A stretch of DNA of 64,000 nucleotides from an uncultured Bacteroidales bacterium (lineage in GTDB: Bacteria; Bacteroidota; Bacteroidia; Bacteroidales; Bacteroidaceae), in the NCBI GenBank assembly GCA_902800305.1, contig CADCDP010000011.1, positions 1-64,000 of the forward strand, given 5' to 3'. Both the position numbers and the translations under genes were made by a program. This document shows, in pieces, positions 1-7,866 of this stretch; positions within the stretch are counted from its first letter, which is position 1; each line of letters starts with the position of its first letter. The notes beneath the pieces were generated by a model. That model saw only the letters and a program-made list of their open reading frames with translations, was not told where the DNA came from and did no database searches.

Positions 1-93
1 GACGATGCCATCTACACGCTGGACGGTCGCCGCGTCAGCCAGCCTACGAAGGGTATCTATATCCAGAACGGAAAGAAGTTAATCATTAAGTAA
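1..93 (+). CDS. C-terminal end of a secreted or surface protein (partial)
   Basis: Only the last 30 codons and the stop are in the window; the gene starts before base 1. The visible tail reads IYTLDGRRV, then KGIYIQNGKKLIIK. This type of C-terminus (a 'YxLxGRRV' strand followed by 'KGIYIxNGKK') is common on large exported proteins of Prevotella and relatives, where it resembles the end of a type IX secretion sorting domain. The GH43 protein ending at 56561 has a very similar tail. The function of the missing body cannot be told. A small gene follows after 20 bases and may be co-transcribed. Confidence 0.75.
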   Translation, partial: DDAIYTLDGRRVSQPTKGIYIQNGKKLIIK

Positions 94-113
94 AACAACG
101 AATTATACGAATT

Positions 114-314
114 ATGGAAAAGAAAGAATTTGTGAAGCCCACGACACGCGTGGTTGAGTTACAGGCTCCTGTAGATATGTTGGTGGGGTCATCAAGCTCG
201 CCATCCACTCCGTCATCCGAAACGGACGTCAATGCCACAGGTCTTGACGCTGGCGAAGCACTGAGATATGGTGGCGAGTCCACAGGTGCCGACCCCTGGC
301 AATTTGCTTGGTAA
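114..314 (+). CDS. Small protein of the Bacteroidales 'PTTxVVEL' type, function unknown
   Basis: This is a 66-residue protein with no signal peptide or membrane segment. It starts MEKKEFVKPTTRVVELQ, continues with a Met-Leu pair and a Ser-rich run (SSSSPSTPSS), and ends in a Gly/Asp/Trp-containing tail (ADPWQFAW). From memory, short Bacteroidales proteins with a Lys-rich start, a 'P-T-x-x-V-x-E' strand and an 'ML' before a low-complexity tail are frequent near surface-protein genes and often unannotated. It lies 20 bases after the preceding secreted protein's stop and ends just before a GC-rich hairpin, so it is probably the last gene of that transcript. Codon use looks like real coding sequence. 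No function is proposed. Confidence 0.65.
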   Translation: MEKKEFVKPTTRVVELQAPVDMLVGSSSSPSTPSSETDVNATGLDAGEALRYGGESTGADPWQFAW

Positions 315-336
315 AAAGTCTTCCAACCCTCACTTC

Positions 337-371
337 CACCCCCGACCCCTCCCTCCGAGTGGTCGGGGGTG
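337..371 (+). terminator. GC-rich hairpin, probable transcript end
   Basis: Perfect 11-base arms (cacccccgacc at 337-347, ggtcgggggtg at 361-371) surround a 13-base loop. There is no clear run of T after it, so it is a weaker intrinsic terminator candidate. It sits 23 bases after the small gene. The rest of 315-587 is AT-rich with no gene. Confidence 0.45.
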
Positions 372-538
372 CTGTTATGGTAATATTAATGGAAAAATTA
401 TTCATATTATTCAAATTAGTTTCTTTATAAAAAAACAAATCGTCCCAATTTATTTTTTTACAATTACTAAAACAGGTAAAACACGTCCTCTTAACGTTTT
501 TTAACGGGAGGGGCGAAACGGCTTTCCTTCATTATTCG

Positions 539-546
539 TACCTTTG
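539..546 (+). promoter_or_regulatory. -7 promoter element (TACCTTTG) of the BspA-like gene
   Basis: TACCTTTG matches the Bacteroidetes -7 consensus TANNTTTG and lies 41 bases before the start codon. No good TTTG -33 box is seen at the expected distance. Confidence 0.5.
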
Positions 547-587
547 ACCAACAATCTTAAAATACTAACTTCAAAACCAACAACAGT

Positions 588-3500
588 ATGAAACGTTATT
601 TACTTTTCGCCTTTTTGGCCATGATGCAGGTGGCCGCATGGGCAGTAATCGTGAACAATGGTGACAAATTTAAGTACACGCATGGTGGTAAAACGTTGTG
701 GTACACGATAACGGATGCCTCCAGAGGGTATGTGAAAGTCGGTCGAACGGTGACTGACGGAAGCCTGCAAACCTCGAATGCCGGTGCTACCACCAGTGAC
801 GTGTCGGGCGACGTGACCATCCCCAGCACCGTGACTTGGAATGGGGTGAACTTCACGGTGAAGGAGATTGGCGAGTTCTCCTTCGGTAGAGCAAGCGGCA
901 CTTCTTCCCTAACAAACGTGTATATGCCCAGCACGGTGACCAAAATCAGCGGCTATGCTTTCCAGAATTGCACCAGCTTGGCCAGCATCTCGCTGCCCGG
1001 TAGTGTGACCAGCATTGGCGAGAGAGCTTTCTACGGTTGCTCCATCCTCTACTTCGTTTTTGCCGACATGACCTCTCCCTGCACCTTCGGCACGAACGCC
1101 TTCTATGGCATTGGTAGCTCATGCTATCTGCGTGTACCATCGGGCAAGAAGTCGGACTACATCAACAAGGGCTGGACAACGAGCATCTTCAAGGGTGGTG
1201 TGCTTGATGGGACGGTAGGTGACACGTTCAAGTACACGTATGAGGGCAAAGCTATGTGGTATAAAGTCACTGACGTAACGAATAAGTGTGTGCAGGTGGG
1301 CGACGGGAGCAATGCAGCCATTAGCACTTCGACGACGGGAACGGTGAGCATCCCCAGCAGCGTGGCGGTTCCTGCTATTGGATCGAACTATAAGGTGACC
1401 AGCATCGGCACCCAGGCGTTCTACAACTGTACCAGCTTGACCTCCGTCAGCATCCCCAGCGGCGTAACCAGTATCGGGTATGCCGCATTCATGGATTGTA
1501 GCGGCTTGACTGGCATCACCCTCCCCAACACCATACGCACCATAGGTAGCAATGCGTTCAATAGTTGTAGTGGCTTGACTTCCATCACCCTGCCCAGCAG
1601 CGTGACCAGCATCGGAAGTTATGCGTTTGCACTTTGTTCGCAACTGGGACGAGTCACGGCCAACATGACCTCACCGATTGCCTTCGGCACTGGTGCCTTC
1701 AACAAAATCGGCAGCACGTGCTGTCTGCGTGTTCCTTCGGGCAAGAAGGCGGACTACATTAACAATGGCTGGACGACGAGCATCTTCAAGGGCGGTGTGT
1801 ATGACGGAACGGTGAACGAAACGTTCACCTATACGTATGGTGGCAAGACGCTGACATACCAAATCACCGACGCAACGAAAGGGTATGTGCAGGTGGGCAA
1901 CGGGAGCAATACCGCCATCAGCACCTCGGCGGTAGGTGCAGTGAATATCCCCAGCAGCGTGACGCACCCAGCCTTGAAAACGAACTACGAGGTGAAGAAA
2001 ATCGGATACTATGCGTTCTATACTTGCAAGAGCCTAACCTCCGTCACCATCCCCAGCAGCGTGACCAGCATCGGAGAGTATGCGTTCAGGGACTGTAGCG
2101 GCCTGACCTCTGTCACCATTCCAAGCAGCGTGACCTACATCGCCGCACAGGCGTTCTTGCGTTGTAGCGGTCTGACCACCCTCACCCTCCCCAACAGCGT
2201 GACCTATATAGGATCCTCTGCGTTTAAGGGTTGTAGCGGCCTGACTTCCGTCACGGCCAACATGACCAATCCGTTTACCTTTAAAACGGATGCCTTCAAC
2301 AGTATCGGCAGCACGTGCTGGCTGAAGGTTCCCGCGGGCAAGCGGTTGGCCTACATCGCCGCGGGCTGGACGGAGGATGTCTTCCAGGGTGGCGTGTATG
2401 ACGGAACGGAGGATACATTCAAATATACATACAACGGAAAGACGCTGACGTACAAGATAACGGATACAACGAACCTGTATGTACAGGTGGGCGACGGGAA
2501 CAATGCTGCCATCAGCACCTCGGCCACAGGGTCGGTGACTATCCCGAGCAGCGTGACGCATTTGGAAAAGACATACACGGTGAAGGGCATCGGTAACTCC
2601 GCATTCCAAGATTGCAGTAGCCTGACCTCTGTCACCATTCCTAACAGCGTGACCCAAATCGAATCTTATGCGTTCGCTTATTGTAGTGGTTTGACTTCTA
2701 TCACCATTCCTAAAAACGTAACGGAAATCGGCAATCATGCGTTCTTGCTTTGTAGCGGCCTGACCAGCATCAGCGTTGCAGCGGGGAACACAGTGTACGA
2801 CTCTCGGGACAACTGCAATGCCATCATCCTTACTGCTTCCAATCGTTTGGTGGTGGGATGTCAGAACACGGTCATCCCCACAAGTGTGACCGACATTGAC
2901 TGGGATGCTTTCAACGGATGTAGCGGCTTGAAGAATCTCACCATCCCCGCTAGCGTGACGTACATCGGAGGCCTTGCGTTTGCAAATTGTAGCGGGCTGG
3001 AGAGCATTACAGCGGAAAGCACCACACCGTGCTATTTCGCCGCCGATTATGACCTTTACCCTTACCAAATCAACGGCCACTGCAAGCTCTACGTCCCCTT
3101 CGGCATGAAGGATGCCTACATCGCCAAGGGCTGGACGGAGAACATCTTCAAGGGTGGCATCTACGAGAATGACACGTTCTACTACGAGTATGAAAGTAGG
3201 AAGTTGTTATATAAAATCACGGATAAGAAGAACCGCTACGTGCAGGTGGGTGGCGGCTATGTAGGGGAGTCAGAAGATGGTACCTATATATACAATACTG
3301 CCATCAGCACGTCGGCCAAAGGGTCGGTGTTCATCCCTGCCACTGTGACGTATGAAGGCGAGACCTACACGGTGACAGAGGTTGGAGACGGTGCTTTCTA
3401 TGGGTGTACTGGGCTCACCTCGGTGACTGTTCCTGAAGGGGTGCGAACGTGTGGGGTGTACGCATTCATGGGCTGCTCCAGTTTGAAGACAGTCACGCTT

Positions 3501-4106
3501 CCCAACAGTATGGTCTCTTTGCAAGCGGCTGTATTCGAGGGCTGTTCGAGCTTGCGTTCCATCGATCTTCCCGACAATCTGCGAGAAATGCGCTTGGAGG
3601 TGTTCGCTGGCTGTACCAGCTTGACCTCGATAGACATCCCCGACGGTGTGACCCGCATCGAATACAATGCCTTTTCTGGCTGTACAAGCTTGGTTACGGT
3701 CAACCTTCCTGACAATTTGACCAGCATCGAAGGTGATGCATTCCGTAACTGTAGCAGCTTGACCTCTGTCTATGCCAACATGGCCACACCATGTACGATC
3801 GGATTCTTCGAATTTTTATCCATCAACAAAGACTGCAAGCTCTACGTCCCCTTCGGCAAGAAGGATGCCTACATCGCCGCTGGCTGGACGGAAGATGTAT
3901 TCAAGGGTGGTGTCTTCGAAATCGGATCTGCAGCTGTGACTGGCGACGTGGACGGTAGCGGCACTCCAGACATCAGCGACGTGACGTTGCTCGTGAACAT
4001 GATTCTGGGCAAGGCTGACAAGAACAGTGCCGCCGACGTGAATAAGGACGGCGATGTGAACATCAGCGACGTGACAACACTGGTGAACATCATTCTGGGA
4101 AAGTAA
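588..4106 (+). CDS. BspA-like leucine-rich repeat surface protein with dockerin-like tail
   Basis: A secreted protein of 1172 residues. Residues 1-19 form a signal peptide (MKRYLLFAFLAMMQVAAWA). The body holds five tandem modules of roughly 185-250 residues. Each has a short beta region (DTFKYTYxGKxLxYKITD...YVQVGDG), a set of 23-residue leucine-rich repeats of the BspA/LRR_5 kind (consensus IGxxAFxxCSGLTSVTIPxSVT), and a closing segment (CxLxVPxGKKxxYIxxGWT, IFKGGVYDGT). The last ~65 residues carry two Asp/Asn-rich loops (DVDGSGTPDISD and DVNKDGDVNISD), each followed by a helix ending in ILGK, as in type I dockerins. BspA-type repeats in oral and gut Bacteroidetes are known for binding host proteins or other bacteria; that role here is inference. 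Its own -7 box is at 539-546 and a palindrome follows at 4126. Confidence 0.9.
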   Translation: MKRYLLFAFLAMMQVAAWAVIVNNGDKFKYTHGGKTLWYTITDASRGYVKVGRTVTDGSLQTSNAGATTSDVSGDVTIPSTVTWNGVNFTVKEIGEFSFGRASGTSSLTNVYMPSTVTKISGYAFQNCTSLASISLPGSVTSIGERAFYGCSILYFVFADMTSPCTFGTNAFYGIGSSCYLRVPSGKKSDYINKGWTTSIFKGGVLDGTVGDTFKYTYEGKAMWYKVTDVTNKCVQVGDGSNAAISTSTTGTVSIPSSVAVPAIGSNYKVTSIGTQAFYNCTSLTSVSIPSGVTSIGYAAFMDCSGLTGITLPNTIRTIGSNAFNSCSGLTSITLPSSVTSIGSYAFALCSQLGRVTANMTSPIAFGTGAFNKIGSTCCLRVPSGKKADYINNGWTTSIFKGGVYDGTVNETFTYTYGGKTLTYQITDATKGYVQVGNGSNTAISTSAVGAVNIPSSVTHPALKTNYEVKKIGYYAFYTCKSLTSVTIPSSVTSIGEYAFRDCSGLTSVTIPSSVTYIAAQAFLRCSGLTTLTLPNSVTYIGSSAFKGCSGLTSVTANMTNPFTFKTDAFNSIGSTCWLKVPAGKRLAYIAAGWTEDVFQGGVYDGTEDTFKYTYNGKTLTYKITDTTNLYVQVGDGNNAAISTSATGSVTIPSSVTHLEKTYTVKGIGNSAFQDCSSLTSVTIPNSVTQIESYAFAYCSGLTSITIPKNVTEIGNHAFLLCSGLTSISVAAGNTVYDSRDNCNAIILTASNRLVVGCQNTVIPTSVTDIDWDAFNGCSGLKNLTIPASVTYIGGLAFANCSGLESITAESTTPCYFAADYDLYPYQINGHCKLYVPFGMKDAYIAKGWTENIFKGGIYENDTFYYEYESRKLLYKITDKKNRYVQVGGGYVGESEDGTYIYNTAISTSAKGSVFIPATVTYEGETYTVTEVGDGAFYGCTGLTSVTVPEGVRTCGVYAFMGCSSLKTVTLPNSMVSLQAAVFEGCSSLRSIDLPDNLREMRLEVFAGCTSLTSIDIPDGVTRIEYNAFSGCTSLVTVNLPDNLTSIEGDAFRNCSSLTSVYANMATPCTIGFFEFLSINKDCKLYVPFGKKDAYIAAGWTEDVFKGGVFEIGSAAVTGDVDGSGTPDISDVTLLVNMILGKADKNSAADVNKDGDVNISDVTTLVNIILGK
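661..3925 (+). repeat. Five tandem protein-coding modules inside the BspA-like gene
   Basis: Module starts, judged by the recurring 'TFKYTY' segment, are near 661, 1221, 1819, 2410 and 3170. The DNA is conserved as well as the protein, for example repeated copies of words such as 'tgtagcggcctgacc' and 'cccagcagcgtgac'. The array could change in length by recombination or slippage. The fourth and fifth modules are longer and more diverged. Confidence 0.8.
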
Positions 4107-4125
4107 GGCAGGGTTGATTATACGC

Positions 4126-4173
4126 CTTCGGTGGACGAAAGAAAAACAGCTGTTTTTCTTTCGTCCACCGAAG
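4126..4173. terminator. Perfect 48-base palindrome, likely bidirectional terminator
   Basis: Arms 4126-4149 and 4150-4173 are exact reverse complements with no spacer and meet at CAGCTG. The stem includes A-rich and T-rich stretches (gaaagaaaaac / gtttttctttc), so transcripts from either side would form a hairpin. It lies 20 bases after the BspA-like stop and before the promoter of the next gene. Confidence 0.7.
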
Positions 4174-4235
4174 CGTAAATTGATTAAGAACATTAAACTA
4201 CTTTGGCCTAAAAAACTCGGAAAAACTCAAATAAA

Positions 4236-4267
4236 TTTGGTTTTTCCCTCACTTAGTCGTACCTTTG
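4236..4267 (+). promoter_or_regulatory. Promoter of the PurF-like gene
   Basis: TTTG at 4236-4239, 20 bases, then TACCTTTG at 4260-4267: a full match to the Bacteroidetes -33/-7 promoter. The start codon at 4297 is 30 bases downstream, which rules out the longer in-frame reading that would begin at 4114. Confidence 0.8.
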
Positions 4268-4296
4268 CAGCGATTTTCAACTTATTATCACTGTTT

Positions 4297-5778
4297 ATGG
4301 GAGGTTTTTTCGGAACCGTATCGGTAGAAAAGTGTGCGGCTGACCTTTTCTATGGCACAGATTATCAGTCGCATCTTGGTACCCGTCGAGGGGGTATGAC
4401 GACCTACAGCAAGGAACTTGGTTTTTATCGCGCCATCCACAATCTGGAGAATACATATTTTCGGACACGCTTTGAGGCGGAACTGCCTAAGTTTGTGGGC
4501 GAATCGGGCATTGGCATCATCAGCGACACGGATGCACAGCCGATGCTTTTCAATAGTCACTTGGGGCGTTTCGCGCTGGTGACCGTGGCGAAGGTGAACA
4601 ATCTGGATGAGATTGCCGACCACCTGTTGCAGGAGAACATGCACCTGTCGGAGTTCTCGTCGGGCAAAATCAACCCTACGGAACTGATTGGCTTGCTGAT
4701 TGTGAAGGGGAAGGACTACGTGGAGGGTATCGAGAATGTCTTCCGCACGGTGAAGGGCTCTTGTTCCATGCTGTTGCTCACGGAGGATGGTATCATTGCT
4801 GCCCGCGATGCTTGGGGACGAACGCCTATTGTCATCGGACAGAAGGAGGGTGCCATGGCTGCGACGAGCGAGAACACGGCATTCCCGAATTTAGGGTTCG
4901 AGACGACCTACTATGTGGGGCCAGGCGAGATTGTGCGTCTGCGTGCCGACGGGATGGAGCAGTTGCGCCGTCCTAACAAGAAAATGCAGATTTGTTCGTT
5001 CCTCTGGATATACTACGGTTTCCCCACATCGAGCTACGAAGAAAAGAACGTGGAGGATGTGCGTTTTGAGACGGGTCGTGCGATGGGTGAGAACGATGAT
5101 GTGGAGATAGATTGTGTGGGTGCCATCCCTGACTCTGGTTCGGGCATGGCCATCGGCTATAGTGCCGGAAGCAAGATTCCTTATCGACGTGGCATCAGCA
5201 AGTACACGCCCACATGGCCTCGTTCGTTCATGCCTTCGAACCAGGAAATCCGCAATTTGGTGGCTCGGATGAAGCTGATTCCTAATAAGTCGATGCTGCA
5301 GGGCAAACGTTGTCTCTTCTGCGACGACTCCATCGTGCGCGGTACACAGCTTCGTGAGAACACGAAGGTATTGAAGGAGTTGGGAGCCAAGGAGGTACAC
5401 ATGCGCATCGCCTGTCCACCACTTATCTACGCTTGCCCGTTCGTGAACTTCTCGGCCAGCAAGTCGGAACTGGAACTGGTGACTCGCCGTGTCATCAAGG
5501 ATTTGGAGACCCATTCACGCACCGCCACCATGTTGGCCGATGCACAGACGGCTCAGAATGTGGAGGTTCCGGCAGAGCGTATTAAGGCATACGCCACCAC
5601 TGACTCGCCCGAATATAAGGCGATGGTGGCAGAGATTGCTCGTCGCCTCAACCTCGACAGCCTCAAGTTCTCCACGCTGGAAACGATTGTTAAGGCCATC
5701 GGATTGGAGAAGTGCCAAATCTGCACCCACTGCTTCGACGGTAGTTCGTTCTACACGTTGGAGGAAGAGAACGATTAA
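4297..5778 (+). CDS. PurF-like amidophosphoribosyltransferase homologue lacking the N-terminal Cys
   Basis: A 493-residue protein with a PurF-type fold order. The N-terminal glutamine-amidotransferase-like half begins MGGFFGTVS and has 'SHLGTRRGGM'. The C-terminal phosphoribosyltransferase half has the PRPP loop CDDSIVRGTQ (Cys at residue 342). True PurF makes phosphoribosylamine from PRPP and glutamine with a Cys exposed right after the initiator Met. Here that position is Gly, so glutaminase activity of the usual kind is doubtful. A Cys-rich end (KCQICTHCFDG) is also present. From memory, Bacteroidetes often carry such a second PurF-like copy; the role is not known to me. An in-frame extension back to 4114 would run through the palindrome and promoter, so the start at 4297 was chosen. 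A strong terminator follows. Confidence 0.85.
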   Translation: MGGFFGTVSVEKCAADLFYGTDYQSHLGTRRGGMTTYSKELGFYRAIHNLENTYFRTRFEAELPKFVGESGIGIISDTDAQPMLFNSHLGRFALVTVAKVNNLDEIADHLLQENMHLSEFSSGKINPTELIGLLIVKGKDYVEGIENVFRTVKGSCSMLLLTEDGIIAARDAWGRTPIVIGQKEGAMAATSENTAFPNLGFETTYYVGPGEIVRLRADGMEQLRRPNKKMQICSFLWIYYGFPTSSYEEKNVEDVRFETGRAMGENDDVEIDCVGAIPDSGSGMAIGYSAGSKIPYRRGISKYTPTWPRSFMPSNQEIRNLVARMKLIPNKSMLQGKRCLFCDDSIVRGTQLRENTKVLKELGAKEVHMRIACPPLIYACPFVNFSASKSELELVTRRVIKDLETHSRTATMLADAQTAQNVEVPAERIKAYATTDSPEYKAMVAEIARRLNLDSLKFSTLETIVKAIGLEKCQICTHCFDGSSFYTLEEEND

Positions 5779-5812
5779 AAGAGGAGAAAACATTTTAAGG
5801 TTAGAGAAATAT

Positions 5813-5868
5813 AAGAAGCCAAAGAAGCCCTGCGATCAGGAAACGTCGCAGGGCTTCTTTGGCTTCTT
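5813..5868. terminator. Strong bidirectional terminator
   Basis: Perfect 23-base arms (5813-5835 and 5846-5868) with a 10-base loop. The outer ends are A/T-rich, so it can serve both the rightward PurF-like gene and the leftward nucleosidase gene, whose stop codon overlaps the right arm. Confidence 0.85.
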
Positions 5869-6577
5869 AAAATTGGGAGGTTAAGTACTCAATCACTTTC
5901 TCGTTTGCGTTGCGGAGTGTCTCGCAGGCGTGATGGAGATTGCGAGAAAATTCCTCGTAAGTCTCTGCCCCGCTGTCGCAGAGGTCGGTGACGGACTTGA
6001 CGTAGAGGACTGGCACTTGGAACAGTGAACAGACAAACCCGATGGCTGCTCCTTCCATGTCCTTCAGCTCGCCACCATGTCGCTGAATCATTTCGAGGTC
6101 GCATGGCTGCATGTCGAGGGAAGAACCTGTGGTCACCTTGCCCATCTTCAAGTTTAAGGCTTCAGCGAGTGCTTGGCTTCCTTCCCACACGGGGTAGTTG
6201 CCCAAACTTTGTGTCGCCCAAGCATCGTCGCCTGGCACACGGCGGTCGTGGAACATGGCTCCGTTGCCGATATAGACCTGGGCGATGTCGGCTCCTTTGG
6301 CACGAAAAGCACCGCAAGTGCCGGAGTTGATGACGAGGTCGGGATGCAACCGTTGGATGGCCGACAAAGCGGCCACTGAGGCAGCTTCACACCCCAGCAA
6401 GTCGCTCCCGTGCTGCTGTCCGTTCAGTACCACATTCAGGGTGCAGCCTTCAAGTTGCGCTTGGTAAAGCAGACAGGGCAAAGGACTGAAAAAGTCCTTC
6501 ACCTCTTCCATACCGTAACGTTCGATGAAGGGCTTTGCCTCCGCCCTCATCGCCACGATATAACAAATCGTTTTCAT
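5867..6577 (-). CDS. 5'-methylthioadenosine/S-adenosylhomocysteine nucleosidase-like protein
   Basis: A 236-residue protein of the nucleoside phosphorylase (PNP/UDP) superfamily, closest by motif to MTA/SAH nucleosidase, which cleaves adenine from methylthioadenosine or S-adenosylhomocysteine in methyl-cycle salvage. Visible motifs are MRAEAKPF near the start (the Glu fits the water-activating Glu), NSGTCGAF near residue 90 (base of the nucleoside pocket), DMEGAAIG (ribose-binding Glu) and KSVTDLCD (the adenine-protonating Asp). Length fits the family (about 230). It lies 12 bases after the DUF2795 gene and probably shares its transcript. Futalosine hydrolase, a close relative, cannot be excluded from sequence alone. 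Confidence 0.85.
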   Translation of the reverse strand: MKTICYIVAMRAEAKPFIERYGMEEVKDFFSPLPCLLYQAQLEGCTLNVVLNGQQHGSDLLGCEAASVAALSAIQRLHPDLVINSGTCGAFRAKGADIAQVYIGNGAMFHDRRVPGDDAWATQSLGNYPVWEGSQALAEALNLKMGKVTTGSSLDMQPCDLEMIQRHGGELKDMEGAAIGFVCSLFQVPVLYVKSVTDLCDSGAETYEEFSRNLHHACETLRNANEKVIEYLTSQF

Positions 6578-6589
6578 GTTTTTATTTGC

Positions 6590-6811
6590 CTAATATTCCT
6601 CTTCGTCCCACAAAAAGTCTTCCTTGGAAGGGTAGTCGGGCCAAATCTCTTCGATAGATTCGTAGATGTCGCCTTCGTCTTCGATTTCTTCCAGGTTCTC
6701 GATGACTTCGAGCGGGGCGCCAGAACGGGTGGCATAATCAATGAGTTCCTCCTTGGTTGCGGGCCATGGAGCGTCTTCCAGTTTAGATGCTAATTCAAGT
6801 GTCCAATACAT
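6590..6811 (-). CDS. DUF2795 family small acidic protein
   Basis: A 73-residue, strongly acidic cytosolic protein beginning MYWTLELASKLEDAPWPATK and rich in Glu/Asp toward the end. The pattern 'W-P-A-T-K-x-E-L-I-D-Y-A' fits the DUF2795 family of Bacteroidetes; its function is unknown. The start at 6811 is preferred over an in-frame Met at 6865: it has an AGGAG-like site just upstream, and the longer start would fall inside the -7 promoter box (6863-6870). The gene has its own promoter inside the end of the adenosyltransferase gene and leads into the nucleosidase gene. Confidence 0.85.
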   Translation of the reverse strand: MYWTLELASKLEDAPWPATKEELIDYATRSGAPLEVIENLEEIEDEGDIYESIEEIWPDYPSKEDFLWDEEEY

Positions 6812-6862
6812 AGTTTCTTCTCCTATTTGTCGGTTGATAAGTTGCTGTTTTTTTAGAGCGTG

Positions 6863-6894
6863 CAAAAGTACTACTTATTTTTCTCTTCTCCAAA
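6863..6894 (-). promoter_or_regulatory. Promoter for DUF2795 and nucleosidase genes
   Basis: Read on the minus strand: TTTG (6894-6891), 20 bases, TACTTTTG (6870-6863). It overlaps the 3' end of the upstream adenosyltransferase gene, giving the last two genes a separate start. Confidence 0.75.
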
Positions 6895-7429
6895 TAATTT
6901 CAGGATGTTTTTCGTCGGCGTTGAGTTTTCGTGCAAAGACGAAGAGGTAGTCGCTAAGGCGATTCACGTAGGCGATGACGTTTTCATCTACTTCTGCTCC
7001 TTCTTCAACGAGGGCGAGGATGCGTCGTTCGGCACGTCGGCACACCGTGCGGCAGACGTGGCAGAGGGCTGCGGAACGGCTTCCACCGGGGAGAATGAAA
7101 CACTTGAATGGAGGTAGTGTGGCGTTGATGGCATCGATTTCCTGCTCGATGGCAGCCACCATGTCGGGGGTGACGATGTTGCCAGGGCGCACGTCGCGCT
7201 GGGTGTTGTCGGTGGCGAGATAGCCTCCGACGACAAAGAGCTGGTTCTGAATGTCAACGAGGAAGGCTTGGTCGTGCTCGTTCTTGCAGTAGGTGACAAG
7301 CATGCCGATGAAGGAGTTCAACTCATCTACTGTACCGTATGACTCCAGTCGTGCGCAGGTCTTGCTGACTCGCTGTCCGCCTACGAGTGATGTCTGGCCG
7401 CAGTCGCCAGTTCGGGTGTAAATCTTCAT
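6875..7429 (-). CDS. PduO-type cob(I)alamin adenosyltransferase
   Basis: A 184-residue protein that begins MKIYTRTGDCGQTSLVGG, the classical N-terminal ATP-binding motif of PduO-type ATP:corrinoid adenosyltransferases. Further family motifs are 'GTVDELNSFIG', 'LPGGSRSAA' with nearby CHVCRTVCRRAER, and 'NRLSDYLFVFAR'. The enzyme transfers the adenosyl group of ATP to cobalt to make coenzyme B12. A longer in-frame reading to 7534 only adds a His/Arg-rich stretch overlapping the previous gene, so 7429 was chosen. The ATG overlaps the stop of the upstream gene (ATGA), pointing to translational coupling with the methyltransferase-like and kinase genes. Confidence 0.9.
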   Translation of the reverse strand: MKIYTRTGDCGQTSLVGGQRVSKTCARLESYGTVDELNSFIGMLVTYCKNEHDQAFLVDIQNQLFVVGGYLATDNTQRDVRPGNIVTPDMVAAIEQEIDAINATLPPFKCFILPGGSRSAALCHVCRTVCRRAERRILALVEEGAEVDENVIAYVNRLSDYLFVFARKLNADEKHPEIIWRREK

Positions 7430-7866
7430 AGTAGGTAGTTTTGTTTGATGCGTTTTTTGTCGAAGATGGCCATGCCGCGGCGACCCATGTCGAAAGTGAC
7501 GGTGGTGCGTGGGTCGTTGACGATGGCCTCCCACAGCGAGGCATTCTCATTGTGGATATGTTCAATAATCAGGATGGTGTCGGGAGTGGCATTGCGGATG
7601 GCGTCTTCGGCACAGTCGGCGGCATCAGCACCTTTTCTGTCGATGACGACGAGGGGCTGGTGCTGGTAGTGGTTTCTGATGCGGAAGAGTTGTTGCTGAG
7701 CAGGTGTGGTGAGCCGTTGTTCTTGGTAGGCATAGTATGGAAGAGGCTCGAAAAGCACATCGCGTACAAGTTCGTAGGCCCAGGGGGATTGAATACCAAA
7801 CCCGTGCCGATGGATGGCACGGGGCAATGCTGTAAGTATTAAATGTGTGGTGCGTCGCAGGTTCAT
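7426..7866 (-). CDS. Shortened methyltransferase-like protein of Bacteroidetes
   Basis: A 146-residue protein beginning MNLRRTTHLILTALPRAIHR. The segment 'HGFGIQSPWAYELVRDVL' near the start and 'ILIIEHIHNENASLWEAIVNDPRTTVTFD' (here split: IIEHIH, then WEAIV, then VTFDMGRRGMAIF) near the end resemble the two ends of a Bacteroidetes class I SAM-dependent methyltransferase. The Gly-rich SAM-binding core expected between them is not visible and the protein is far shorter than such enzymes. It may be a degenerate relative or have taken another role. It overlaps both neighbours by four bases (ATGA), in an operon with the sensor kinase and adenosyltransferase. The start at 7866 replaces a longer reading inside the kinase gene. 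Confidence 0.65.
   Translation of the reverse strand: MNLRRTTHLILTALPRAIHRHGFGIQSPWAYELVRDVLFEPLPYYAYQEQRLTTPAQQQLFRIRNHYQHQPLVVIDRKGADAADCAEDAIRNATPDTILIIEHIHNENASLWEAIVNDPRTTVTFDMGRRGMAIFDKKRIKQNYLL

Noticed and set aside
2034..3080. 348-codon open frame opposite the BspA-like gene
   Set aside because: The repeated LRR codons keep the opposite strand open; no family features are present.
4114..4296. N-terminal extension of the PurF-like frame
   Set aside because: It would be translated from the palindrome and across a full promoter (4236-4267); the family-like start is at 4297.
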